Source of the DNA: Pseudoxanthomonas dokdonensis | Lineage (GTDB): Bacteria > Pseudomonadota > Gammaproteobacteria > Xanthomonadales > Xanthomonadaceae | Length of the DNA: 64,000 nt | Assembly: GCF_001431405.1 (NCBI RefSeq) | Contig: NZ_LDJL01000001.1 | Location: 186,001-250,000, forward strand | Direction of reading: 5' to 3' | Program-made: the position numbers and the translations under genes | Notes under the pieces: generated by a model | Databases searched by the model: none | Seen by the model: the letters and a program-made list of their open reading frames with translations, nothing else | Told to the model about the DNA's origin: nothing | Shown here: piece after piece, positions 9,677-17,418 of the stretch | How positions within the stretch are numbered: the stretch's first letter is position 1 | Layout: each line of letters starts with the position of its first letter

Positions 9677-11943
9677 GGCTGGCCATCCTTTGCTGCAGGA
9701 CCTTCCTGCAATGCCCGCAGGTAAGCGCGGCCTTGTGCGTCCGCGGCGGCGCGGCGACTGACCTGCGCCGCCGGCAGCGCCAGCAACGACCACAACTGCG
9801 CACGCAATTGCTGTCGGCAGGCAGCGCAGCCCGGCTGCTCGCGCACCCGCTCCAGCGCGGCGTGCACCGACAACGGATCGGCGACAGCGGTTTGCGGTTG
9901 ACGCAGCCAGCGCTGCAGCGCATCCAGTTGTTGTTGCAGATCTGCCTGGTTAGCGGTTGACGGCGACTGCGCCAATGCCTGCCACAGCGCAACCACGGCC
10001 TCATCGGTGGCGGGTACCGCGGTCAACTGCAGGCTGGGGCGGACAATCCCCTTGCGCTCGCCGCTGAGGCGACGGCCCGGATCAATCGGTGGCAGTTCCG
10101 GACCGACCCGGGCCAGGTAGATGCGACTGGCCTGCTGGACCTGCTTGATCAAGCCAAGTGCTTTGTAGGCATAAGGCAACGCCTGCTTCGGATCGCCCTG
10201 GCGCAGGTGCAGCTCCGACTGCCACATCTGATCCAGCGCCTGCTTGAGCGTCGCCCGCGTTTCCGGATCCAGCAAGGTCGCGGCTTCGGCGTGATCATGG
10301 GTATGGCCATACTCACTCAGCACGTCGGTTTCGCTGCCGAACGCAGCACGCCCCGGCGCCTCCGCGCTGGCCGCATGATCATGACCGTCATGCCCCGCGG
10401 TGGCGTGCTGCTCGACGTGCGGATCATGATCGGCGTCATCGCTGTGGGTTTCGTGCTCGTGATCATGCGCGTGATCGTGTTCGTCGTCAGCAACACTGTC
10501 GGCATCATTGGTCGGCAGCATCGGCTTGCCTTCCGACTCTTCGCCGAGGAATTGTCCATAGCGCAGGCGCAGGATCCGTTGATCGACACCGATTGCGTCC
10601 GAGCGCTCGACGAATCTGTCCGCCGCCAGTGAAGGCTTCTGTTTCAGTAGCGCTTCGGCATCGATGATGATCTGGCGCTGGCTGCGGAAGTAGGCGGGCA
10701 ACACCTGCTTGACGATGCCTTCCAGGCCGCTGGCCTGCTGCCCCAGATCCGCTGGCCAGCGCAGGATCAGGCTCTGGCTGCGCACGGTCTGTGGCGAAGG
10801 CTGGCGGTTGTCGCTGACCGACAACTGCACGATCACCTCGTCACCAGCGCTCAACCCCAGATCGGCGAATGACAACTGTTGCGAATAACGCTTGCGGCGC
10901 TGATCACCGCTACCGGCAATGGTCTGCTGGCGTTCGCTGAAGCGGACGTTCTCGCCGCTGCCCTGGGCCAGGATGATGCGCAGGTGTCCGCTGCCGGACA
11001 CGCCATAATCGTCTTCAGCTTCGAACAGCAACTGCCATTGTTGCTGGCCCTGGCTGACCAGGCTCAGGCTCTGCTCCGGCTGCAGTACCTTGATCCGCGG
11101 CGGATGATCCGGCACCACTTCCAGTCGCTGACGCTTGCCGCCCGCCACTACGCCATCGGCTTTGACGCCGTTGCCAATCATCACCCGATACAGCGTTGAT
11201 TGCTTCAATGTGGTCTGCGCCCGCCACAGATCACCGTCGCGTTGCAACGGCAGCTGGCTGCCATCCATCCACTGCAACGCCGCCACCCTGGGTTGCGGCG
11301 AGAACCGCAGCTGCCATTGCAGTTGCGTGCCGCTCACCGCTTTGACGTCCAGCGCCGACTGCACGCTCGGCCTGGCATGGGTATAGGCCGGTGGCTGTAT
11401 CCGCAGCTGCGCAGCCTGCAGCTGGACCGGTTCCTTGGCCGCGCTGTGCTGACGGGTCGGGGTTGGTGACGATGACGAGCCCGTCAGCGAGGGCGTGGCT
11501 GGCCAGCAGGCCGCCACCGCAACCGCCGCGGCCAATGCCGTGGACACCGCCAGCGCTTTCAACGGCCAGCGTTGCCGCAGGTCCGGACGTTGCTGGCGCA
11601 GGCGCTGTTGCAGGCGCTGCTGCTGCAGCCGTTGCAACGGATTGAGGGTGTCGCTGCCCGTAAACAACAGGTCGGCGCTGTCCTCCAGTGCCGGGTAGCG
11701 CTGGTTGAGTTGCTGGCGCAACCAACCGCTGTCGAGCGAACGCCAGCGCCATGCTGCCAATGCCAACAGCATCAGCGACAGCACGATGGCGGTCACCGCC
11801 ACCACGGCAACGGATGCCCACCGCTGTGCAAGCAGCAGCAGGGCAATCCACCACGGCAAGGCGAACCCCAGCAGCATGCCCACGTGCTGCCATCGCACGC
11901 GTCGGGCAATGCCATCGACAGGATTGGGAAGCAGCGTCGTCAC
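9673..11943 (-). CDS. DUF4175-like large membrane protein with His-rich insert
   Basis: I place the start at GTG 11943, which overlaps the upstream stop in a GTGA and gives about 756 residues; an in-frame ATG at 11979 would add 12 residues. The N-terminus has two adjacent membrane segments (MLLGFALPWWIALLLL and a following VAVVAVTAIVLSLMLLALAAW), then a basic Arg/Gln-rich stretch, a third hydrophobic segment and a long domain with beta-rich repeats, as in DUF4175 proteins. Between 10285 and 10495 the protein has a dense His/Asp/Glu segment (EHDHAHDHEHETH and two further His clusters) that looks able to bind divalent metal. Membership of DUF4175 is by pattern recognition and should be tested. 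Translationally coupled to the genes on both sides. Confidence 0.75.
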   Translation of the reverse strand: MTTLLPNPVDGIARRVRWQHVGMLLGFALPWWIALLLLAQRWASVAVVAVTAIVLSLMLLALAAWRWRSLDSGWLRQQLNQRYPALEDSADLLFTGSDTLNPLQRLQQQRLQQRLRQQRPDLRQRWPLKALAVSTALAAAVAVAACWPATPSLTGSSSSPTPTRQHSAAKEPVQLQAAQLRIQPPAYTHARPSVQSALDVKAVSGTQLQWQLRFSPQPRVAALQWMDGSQLPLQRDGDLWRAQTTLKQSTLYRVMIGNGVKADGVVAGGKRQRLEVVPDHPPRIKVLQPEQSLSLVSQGQQQWQLLFEAEDDYGVSGSGHLRIILAQGSGENVRFSERQQTIAGSGDQRRKRYSQQLSFADLGLSAGDEVIVQLSVSDNRQPSPQTVRSQSLILRWPADLGQQASGLEGIVKQVLPAYFRSQRQIIIDAEALLKQKPSLAADRFVERSDAIGVDQRILRLRYGQFLGEESEGKPMLPTNDADSVADDEHDHAHDHEHETHSDDADHDPHVEQHATAGHDGHDHAASAEAPGRAAFGSETDVLSEYGHTHDHAEAATLLDPETRATLKQALDQMWQSELHLRQGDPKQALPYAYKALGLIKQVQQASRIYLARVGPELPPIDPGRRLSGERKGIVRPSLQLTAVPATDEAVVALWQALAQSPSTANQADLQQQLDALQRWLRQPQTAVADPLSVHAALERVREQPGCAACRQQLRAQLWSLLALPAAQVSRRAAADAQGRAYLRALQEGPAAKDGQP

Positions 11944-13181
11944 GGCGCCGCGCCTCGCGAGCGGCGGGTTGCCAGCCACCGTTCGGCGGCAAACAGCAGC
12001 AGGATGATCGGCAGCAACCAGTCACGCAGATCGCGTGGAACCGCCCGCCCCGGCTCGGCACCGGTCAATGGCCTGAAAGTGTCGGCGGCCACGCGTGACG
12101 GCGCCGTGGTCTCTGGCTGCAACGCCTGCCGCAGTGTCGCTGGAAATTCCGCCTGCAGCAGCTGCGGCATCGACGAGGGCCGCAGCGGCTGGCTGAAACG
12201 CAGCACACGACCACGTTGCCAGCGGGTGGCCTGCAGCAGCGGCTGGCCATCGCCGGCATTGCTCGCGGCTGGCGCAAGCACCGGTTGCTTCCCCTTGGCG
12301 GCCGCGACCGGCAGCTGGACAGTCGAAGGCAACACCAGACTGCCACCGTCACTGACCCAGCGCCACACAGCAGCCGGCACCGGATCCGGTAACCACCAGA
12401 ACAACACCATCTTGCCGTCCGCCGGCACCTCCTTGCCTGCTGATGTCGCGATCGCTGCGTGCTCATCACGGTGACCAGCCGCATACCCGCTCTGCCGGGT
12501 TGCAGGTGTCTGCCAGGCGTTCAGCGCCGCACGCAGATAGCGTCCACCCGGCACGCAGTTGTCGCCACAGTCCTGCGCCACTCGCAGATCCACCGCCAGC
12601 GTCCGTGTACGCGCTGCGGCTGGAGCAGGCATCTGCCCCGGCAGCACCCGCCAGTCAATCCCGCGTGACAGTCGTGGCCTTTGCGCATCGACGCCCTGCA
12701 ATACCGACGGCACGATCACGGTCAGCGGGGTCGCCGCTGGCAGCTCCTGATCCAGTTGCCGCAACAGGCTGCTGATCGAAGCAGCGTCGGCGGGCGCCGG
12801 TAACGTTGGTACATCCGCCAGCGCCGGCCATTGTGGCGCGAGCCAATGCAATCGGGCGTCCAGCGGCAGCGGCAACGCCGACAATTGCCCGGCATCGACC
12901 CCGGGCGCCACCGCCACCCACGGCCGCCGATCCGGTGCGCCCGACAACACCGGCCGCGCCAGCCAAAGTGCCAGCAGTGCCAGCAACAGCAGGCGCAAGA
13001 CCAGCAGCAGCCATTCGTCGAACCGTATCTGCCGACGCGGCCTGGGTTTGCGTCGCAGCCAGCGCAGCGCCGCAAACGGCAGCGGCGTCTGTTGGCTGCG
13101 TCGCGCCAGATGCAGCAGCAGCGGCAACAGCAGCGCAGCCAGTGCGGCCAACCCGGCCGGTAATAACAGAGCCAGGCTCAT
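11940..13181 (-). CDS. BatA-type membrane protein
   Basis: Product of 413 residues. The start ATG at 13181 overlaps the stop of the DUF58 gene in an ATGA. The N-terminus is a typical BatA (aerotolerance regulator N-terminal) module: a membrane segment, a cytoplasmic loop with basic residues (LRRKPRPRRQIRFDEW) and a second Leu-rich membrane helix (LLLVLRLLLLALLALWLARP). A third membrane segment near the C-terminus (DWLLPIILLLFAAERWL) is followed by an Arg-rich tail. The soluble middle part has no recognised catalytic motif. BatA-type proteins are usually found with MoxR ATPases and DUF58/vWA proteins, exactly as here, and are thought to take part in envelope stress tolerance or in MoxR-assisted assembly of protein complexes. 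Confidence 0.85.
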   Translation of the reverse strand: MSLALLLPAGLAALAALLLPLLLHLARRSQQTPLPFAALRWLRRKPRPRRQIRFDEWLLLVLRLLLLALLALWLARPVLSGAPDRRPWVAVAPGVDAGQLSALPLPLDARLHWLAPQWPALADVPTLPAPADAASISSLLRQLDQELPAATPLTVIVPSVLQGVDAQRPRLSRGIDWRVLPGQMPAPAAARTRTLAVDLRVAQDCGDNCVPGGRYLRAALNAWQTPATRQSGYAAGHRDEHAAIATSAGKEVPADGKMVLFWWLPDPVPAAVWRWVSDGGSLVLPSTVQLPVAAAKGKQPVLAPAASNAGDGQPLLQATRWQRGRVLRFSQPLRPSSMPQLLQAEFPATLRQALQPETTAPSRVAADTFRPLTGAEPGRAVPRDLRDWLLPIILLLFAAERWLATRRSRGAAP

Positions 13182-14071
13182 GCGGGCCCGGTCCCGGCGC
13201 GACCTGCAAACAGCTGCCGCAGTGGTTGATCAAGCGGTTGATCCATATAGCAGGTGGCATGCCGAATACCGGCAGCCTGCAAGCGCGCCTGCAACCCCTG
13301 TCGCGCTTGGCCGAACCGGCGCAGGTAGTCCTCGCGCATGCTGGCGGCATCGCCCGGCAGCTGTTCGCCAGTTTCCGGATCAACAAACAGATGGCCACCA
13401 CGAAACGGAAAATCGCGTTCGTCGCTGCTCAGGATCGGCAACGCGATCACTTCGCGGCCTGCGGCGGCCAATCGCTCACACAATGCGATGCTGGCGTCGT
13501 CGAAGAAGTCGCCGAGCGCGATCACCAGATCATTGGCCGCAATCCGCTGCCACACCGGCAACAACTGATCGCCTTCGACCAGACCGCCGTGGGCGCGCAT
13601 GCGCTGCAATGCCAGCCACAATCGGTCCCGATGGCGGCTACCCTGACCAGGGCCGAGCAACTGCAGGCCGTCGCTGCACAGGCCAATGAACCCGAACCGG
13701 TCGCCCTGGCGCAGCGCCAGCTCGGCAATGCAGGCGGCCAATATCTGCGCCGCCTGCAAACGGCTGCGACCGTCGCCGCTTTCGATCTGTTGCATCGACG
13801 CGCTGCCATCGATCAGCAGCCATACCGTCAGCGGGCTCTCGCGCTCGGCTTCACGGACGAAAAAGCGGTCCGAACGCGCATACAGTTTCCAGTCGATCTG
13901 GCGCAGCTCATCGCCGGGTTCGTAACCGCGGTACTGGGCGAATTCCAGTCCCGCACCACGGCTGCGACTGTGGTGCAGGCCGACCCCGCGCTGGCCGGAA
14001 GCACGCCGCGCCAGCAGGCGCAGGTCCTTGAGGCGACTACGGACATCGGCAGGAATCAACGGCGGCTGCAT
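13178..14071 (-). CDS. DUF58 domain-containing protein
   Basis: Product of 297 residues. It contains the DUF58 signature (Y-RGYEPGDELRQIDWKLYAR, around residues 48-67) and a following vWA-like core with the partial MIDAS sequence LIDGSASM. DUF58 proteins are almost always encoded beside a MoxR AAA+ ATPase and are thought to be its partner or adaptor. Here the MoxR gene ends only 8 bases upstream and the BatA gene overlaps the DUF58 stop by 4 bases, so the three are surely cotranscribed. The soluble protein carries no signal peptide and is expected in the cytoplasm. Biochemical role unknown. Confidence 0.92.
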   Translation of the reverse strand: MQPPLIPADVRSRLKDLRLLARRASGQRGVGLHHSRSRGAGLEFAQYRGYEPGDELRQIDWKLYARSDRFFVREAERESPLTVWLLIDGSASMQQIESGDGRSRLQAAQILAACIAELALRQGDRFGFIGLCSDGLQLLGPGQGSRHRDRLWLALQRMRAHGGLVEGDQLLPVWQRIAANDLVIALGDFFDDASIALCERLAAAGREVIALPILSSDERDFPFRGGHLFVDPETGEQLPGDAASMREDYLRRFGQARQGLQARLQAAGIRHATCYMDQPLDQPLRQLFAGRAGTGPA

Positions 14072-14079
14072 TGGCGCGA

Positions 14080-15069
14080 TCAGTCCAGCGGCACAGCCCG
14101 CAACAACTCGGCGATCACATGATCGGCATCGATCTGTTCGGCCTCGGCGGCGAATGACAGCAGCAGGCGATGACGCATCACCGGTGCGGCCAATGCAGCG
14201 ATGTCCTCGCGGGTAGCGGCCAGCCGGCCCTGCAACAGCGCGCGCGCCTTGGCCGCCAGCACCAGCGATTGGCCGGCCCGCGGGCCAGCGCCCCAGCGCA
14301 CATAGCTGCGAACCGCCTGCGGCGCGGATTCGCCTGGACGACTGGCGCGCACCAGCCGGGTCACCCAGGCCAGCAGATCTTCGCCAAAGTGCACGTCGCG
14401 TACGTATGCCTGCAACGCGATCACATCATCGGCATGCATCACCTGCGGCACCGCGGCATGGGTACTGCCGGTGGTCTGCAGCAGGATGTCGTGCTCTTCC
14501 TGCTCGCTGGGATAGTCGACCCGGATGTGCAGCAGGAAGCGATCCAGCTGTGCTTCCGGCAATGGATAGGTCCCAGCCTGCTCCAGAGGATTCTGGGTCG
14601 CCAGCACGAAGAACGGCGTCGGCAGCTGATGGGTGGTGCCGGCGTAGCTGACGGTGCGCTCCTGCATCGCTTCCAGCAATGCCGCCTGGGTTTTCGGCGG
14701 CGTGCGGTTGAGCTCGTCGGCCAGCAGCAGATGGGTGAATACCGGACCGGGCTGGAAACGGAAATGGCGATGACCGGTGCCATGATCTTCTTCCAGCAAT
14801 TCGGTGCCAAGGATGTCGCTGGGCATCAAATCCGGGGTGAACTGCACGCGCCGGAATTGCAGTTCCAACGCCTGTCCCAGCGATCGCACCAGCAAGGTCT
14901 TGCCCAGTCCGGGGACACCTTCCAGCAGGCAGTGACCGCCAGCCAACAAGCCAATCAGCAGTTGTTCGACCACCTCGTTCTGGCCGACGATGGCCTGGCC
15001 GATGGCGCGGCGCAGTTGGCCCAGTTGTTCAAGGTGCTGCTGGATGTCGGTTTCGCTGATGGTGTTCAT
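14080..15069 (-). CDS. MoxR family AAA+ ATPase
   Basis: Product of 329 residues, the usual size for the family. It shows Walker A GVPGLGKT (near residue 55), Walker B LLADELNRTPPKTQAALLEAM, sensor 1 FVLATQNPLEQAGTYPLPEAQLDRFL and the C-terminal AAA lid. MoxR ATPases act as chaperones that load cofactors or assemble protein complexes, normally with a DUF58 or vWA partner; the gene for such a partner follows after 8 bases. The DUF4159 gene ends 40 bases upstream on the same strand. The client protein is unknown; candidates are the neighbouring envelope proteins or TldD/TldE-like proteases. Confidence 0.95.
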   Translation of the reverse strand: MNTISETDIQQHLEQLGQLRRAIGQAIVGQNEVVEQLLIGLLAGGHCLLEGVPGLGKTLLVRSLGQALELQFRRVQFTPDLMPSDILGTELLEEDHGTGHRHFRFQPGPVFTHLLLADELNRTPPKTQAALLEAMQERTVSYAGTTHQLPTPFFVLATQNPLEQAGTYPLPEAQLDRFLLHIRVDYPSEQEEHDILLQTTGSTHAAVPQVMHADDVIALQAYVRDVHFGEDLLAWVTRLVRASRPGESAPQAVRSYVRWGAGPRAGQSLVLAAKARALLQGRLAATREDIAALAAPVMRHRLLLSFAAEAEQIDADHVIAELLRAVPLD

Positions 15070-15109
15070 GGGATTCCAGATTCTGTGGTACCGGAGTTCG
15101 CCACCCGGT

Positions 15110-15820
15110 TCAGGCGTTCAATGCATACATGACGATGTTGACCGCGAAGCGGGTGTTGTCCTCGGCCAGGAAGCGCTTGTTGCGCCAGTCATAGTCCCAC
15201 TCGCAGCCGTAATCCTTGTTGCTGTACAACACGCCGAGCCGGCCGTCGATGTCGATGCCCTTCAGATAGTCGTGGACCAGGTCATCGCCCCAGCCGTTGA
15301 GCTCCATCCCGGTCGCCGGTGGCCCGTCGGCGAACTTGAAGAAACTGCGATAGAGCGGATGCTGGTTTGATAGTTTCTTCAACGCCGTGTTGCCGAAAAT
15401 CGTCGCCATCTGCTGCTCGAATGACTTGGCGAACAGGCCATCGATATCGTGGTTGCAATCGTCGACCAGGACGAAACCGCCATTGCGCACGTAGTTTTCG
15501 AAATTGCGCCGCTCGGCCGGGTTGAACTCGACCAGCTTGTGCCCGGCCAAGTAGCAGAACGGCGCGCTCAGCATTGCCGGATCGGCCAGCGCCACGACAT
15601 GTTCCTTCGGATCCACGCGCAGGTTGGTGTAATCGATCAGCGCGGTGATGACATTCGATGGCATCCGCTGATCAACATCCCAGTCACCGGAGTCGTACTT
15701 CAGGCGGGTGAACCAGAAATCGTAGTCGGCCGTCGCCGCATCCACGCCACGCGGCAATCCCGCCAGCAGCGCACCACCCAATCCGCCAGCGAGCAAACGC
15801 AGGAATTCGGCGCGGGTCAT
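15110..15820 (-). CDS. DUF4159 domain-containing exported protein
   Basis: Product of 236 residues. The N-terminus (MTRAEFLRLLAGGLGGALLAG) is a signal peptide or anchor that resembles a Tat signal but has no twin arginine, because the first Arg is separated. The rest matches DUF4159: the FTRLKYDSGDWD motif around residue 36, then a flavodoxin/GATase-like core with FVLVDDCNHD. DUF4159 genes commonly accompany MoxR/BatA clusters. A conserved extragenic palindrome ends 9 bases upstream of the start, so the ribosome binding site (GTAGAG) lies directly beside it. Function unknown. Confidence 0.88.
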   Translation of the reverse strand: MTRAEFLRLLAGGLGGALLAGLPRGVDAATADYDFWFTRLKYDSGDWDVDQRMPSNVITALIDYTNLRVDPKEHVVALADPAMLSAPFCYLAGHKLVEFNPAERRNFENYVRNGGFVLVDDCNHDIDGLFAKSFEQQMATIFGNTALKKLSNQHPLYRSFFKFADGPPATGMELNGWGDDLVHDYLKGIDIDGRLGVLYSNKDYGCEWDYDWRNKRFLAEDNTRFAVNIVMYALNA

Positions 15821-15828
15821 CTCTACTT

Positions 15829-15867
15829 GCCCCCACCCCGGCCCTCCCCCGCAAGCGGGGGAGGGAG
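15829..15867 (-). repeat. REP-like extragenic palindrome, copy 1
   Basis: This 39-base element contains the core palindrome TCCCCCGCAAGCGGGGGA preceded by the asymmetrical head GCCCCCACCCCGGCCC. It is the inverted counterpart of the element at 15942-15980 with only three differences. Such GC-rich palindromes with a conserved one-sided head are typical REP elements of Xanthomonadaceae and other gammaproteobacteria. Confidence 0.85.
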
Positions 15868-15941
15868 CAAAGCCAATGCGGTTGCTGTTTCGTAGCTGCT
15901 GGGAATCAATTGCGGGTCTTCTTCACTAGCGCAGTGTTCCA

Positions 15942-15980
15942 CTCCTTCCCCCGCTTGCGGGGGAAGGCCGGGATGGGGGC
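15942..15980 (+). repeat. REP-like extragenic palindrome, copy 2 (inverted)
   Basis: Read on the opposite strand this element matches copy 1 (15829-15867) at 36 of 39 positions, and the two enclose a 74-base spacer. The head-to-head arrangement is that of a REP doublet or BIME. It lies between the PmbA-like gene (ends 15993) and the DUF4159 gene, where it could attenuate read-through or stabilise upstream mRNA. Confidence 0.85.
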
Positions 15981-15992
15981 AAACGAGTCAAC

Positions 15993-17327
15993 TCACACCG
16001 CATCCGACAACGAGGTGAAGGTGAAATCGCGCAGCTTCATCGGCGGAATCATCATCACGAAGCTGGACTCGTCGCCGGCCACGCGGATTGGCTTGCCCAG
16101 TTCTTCGATGTTGTTGAGCATGATCACCGGCGATTCGTTGAAGCGGAAGTTCTTAACCGGATACTTGATCTCACCGTTCTCGATGTAGAAGGTGCCGTCG
16201 CGGGTCAGGCCAGTCAGCAGCACGGTCTGCGGATCGACCATGCGGATGTACCAGGTGCGGGTCACCAGCACGCCACGCTCGGTGCTGCGAACCAGTTCGG
16301 AGGTGGATTTGCTGCCACCGGACATCAGCAGATTGCCGGGACTGCCGACCGCCTGCTTGCCCTGCTTCTGCGCCCAGAAACGCGAATAGTCCAGCGCGGT
16401 GACCTTGCCGTTCTTGACGATGTCCATGCGGGTGCGGGCCATGCCCTCGCCGTCCCACGGCAGCACCGGCGCTTCCGGGTGCCAGGGGTCGGCGCTGATG
16501 TTGACCTGCGGGTCGTAGACCTGCTCGCCCAGTTTGTTGCCGCCACCCTTCTTGGACAGGAAGCTGCGGCCTTCGTCGGCCTGGCGGGCGTCGAAGAAAT
16601 TCATCATGAACGAGACCAGCCCGGCGGCAGCGGCCGGTTCCAGGATGACGGTGTACTTGCCCGGCTCCAGCGCCTTGGCATCGGCCGAGGCACTGGCCTT
16701 GCGCATCGCGGTGCGGATGTCGCTGTCGGCGCTGAAATCGCTGGCGTCCTTGAGGTTGCGGCCGACCCAGCCGGAGCCGCGGCCGTCTTCGGTGCGCACG
16801 GTGCAGGTGTAGTCGAAGCGGGTGGCTTTCTGGTAACCGAAATTGCCCTTGCTGTTGGCGAACGCGACAAAGCTCTGGCCGTCTTCCAGGAAGCCGGCGG
16901 CGATCAGCTGCTCGGCCTTGCACGGGGCAATCGAATCGGCGGCGACCTTGGCCCTGAATTCCGGGGTGATGGCGGCCGTGGAATCGCTGAAGGTCGGGCT
17001 GGCGGTATAGGCCTGCTTGTCGATGGCCGGCATGAACTCGGGGTTTTCCGGCGCCAGCCGGGCCAGATCCTCGGCCCGGCGGACCACCCGTTCCAGCGCG
17101 GCGTCGTCGAATTCGTTGATGGTGGCCACGCCGGTGCGCTTGCCAAACGCAACCTGCACCGCCAGGTCGGCATCACTGACGATGCCGCTGGTGGAAATAT
17201 TGTTGAGGGCGAAGCGGATGTTGCCGTCGACCGACCCGGTCAGGGTGGCGGTGCATTCGTCGGCCTTGGACAGGGCGATGACCTTGTCGAGGATGGCCTT
17301 GGCCTGTTCTTCGGTGAAGATGCTCAT
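15993..17327 (-). CDS. TldE/PmbA-like member of the TldD-TldE protease family
   Basis: Product of 444 residues, the normal length of TldE/PmbA. It begins MSIFTEEQAKAIL with no signal peptide, so it is predicted to be cytoplasmic. The family pattern is clear: an N-terminal domain with CTATLTGSVDGNIRFALNN, and a C-terminal half containing FDARQADEGRSFLSKKGGG and SPGNLLMSGGSKSTSELV. It lacks the HExxxH zinc motif, as TldE subunits do. In E. coli the TldD-TldE heterodimer degrades unfolded peptides and trims modified peptides such as microcin B17. Here the partner genes lie immediately upstream on the same strand (91 bases away), but their products carry Tat signals. Gene symbol withheld because the protein may belong to a divergent subfamily. 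Confidence 0.88.
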   Translation of the reverse strand: MSIFTEEQAKAILDKVIALSKADECTATLTGSVDGNIRFALNNISTSGIVSDADLAVQVAFGKRTGVATINEFDDAALERVVRRAEDLARLAPENPEFMPAIDKQAYTASPTFSDSTAAITPEFRAKVAADSIAPCKAEQLIAAGFLEDGQSFVAFANSKGNFGYQKATRFDYTCTVRTEDGRGSGWVGRNLKDASDFSADSDIRTAMRKASASADAKALEPGKYTVILEPAAAAGLVSFMMNFFDARQADEGRSFLSKKGGGNKLGEQVYDPQVNISADPWHPEAPVLPWDGEGMARTRMDIVKNGKVTALDYSRFWAQKQGKQAVGSPGNLLMSGGSKSTSELVRSTERGVLVTRTWYIRMVDPQTVLLTGLTRDGTFYIENGEIKYPVKNFRFNESPVIMLNNIEELGKPIRVAGDESSFVMMIPPMKLRDFTFTSLSDAV

Positions 17328-17418
17328 GTGAATCTCCTGGTAGCGCGGAATGAGTGCCGCTGCTTCCTGAAAGGGTTGCGGAACAGGCGCGGCGGGGCTG
17401 CCGCCGCGCGTGGCGGAA

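Noticed and set aside
12806-14122. 438-codon plus-strand frame across the BatA and DUF58 genes
   Set aside because: It is antisense to two genes with clear family signatures and shows no recognisable domain.
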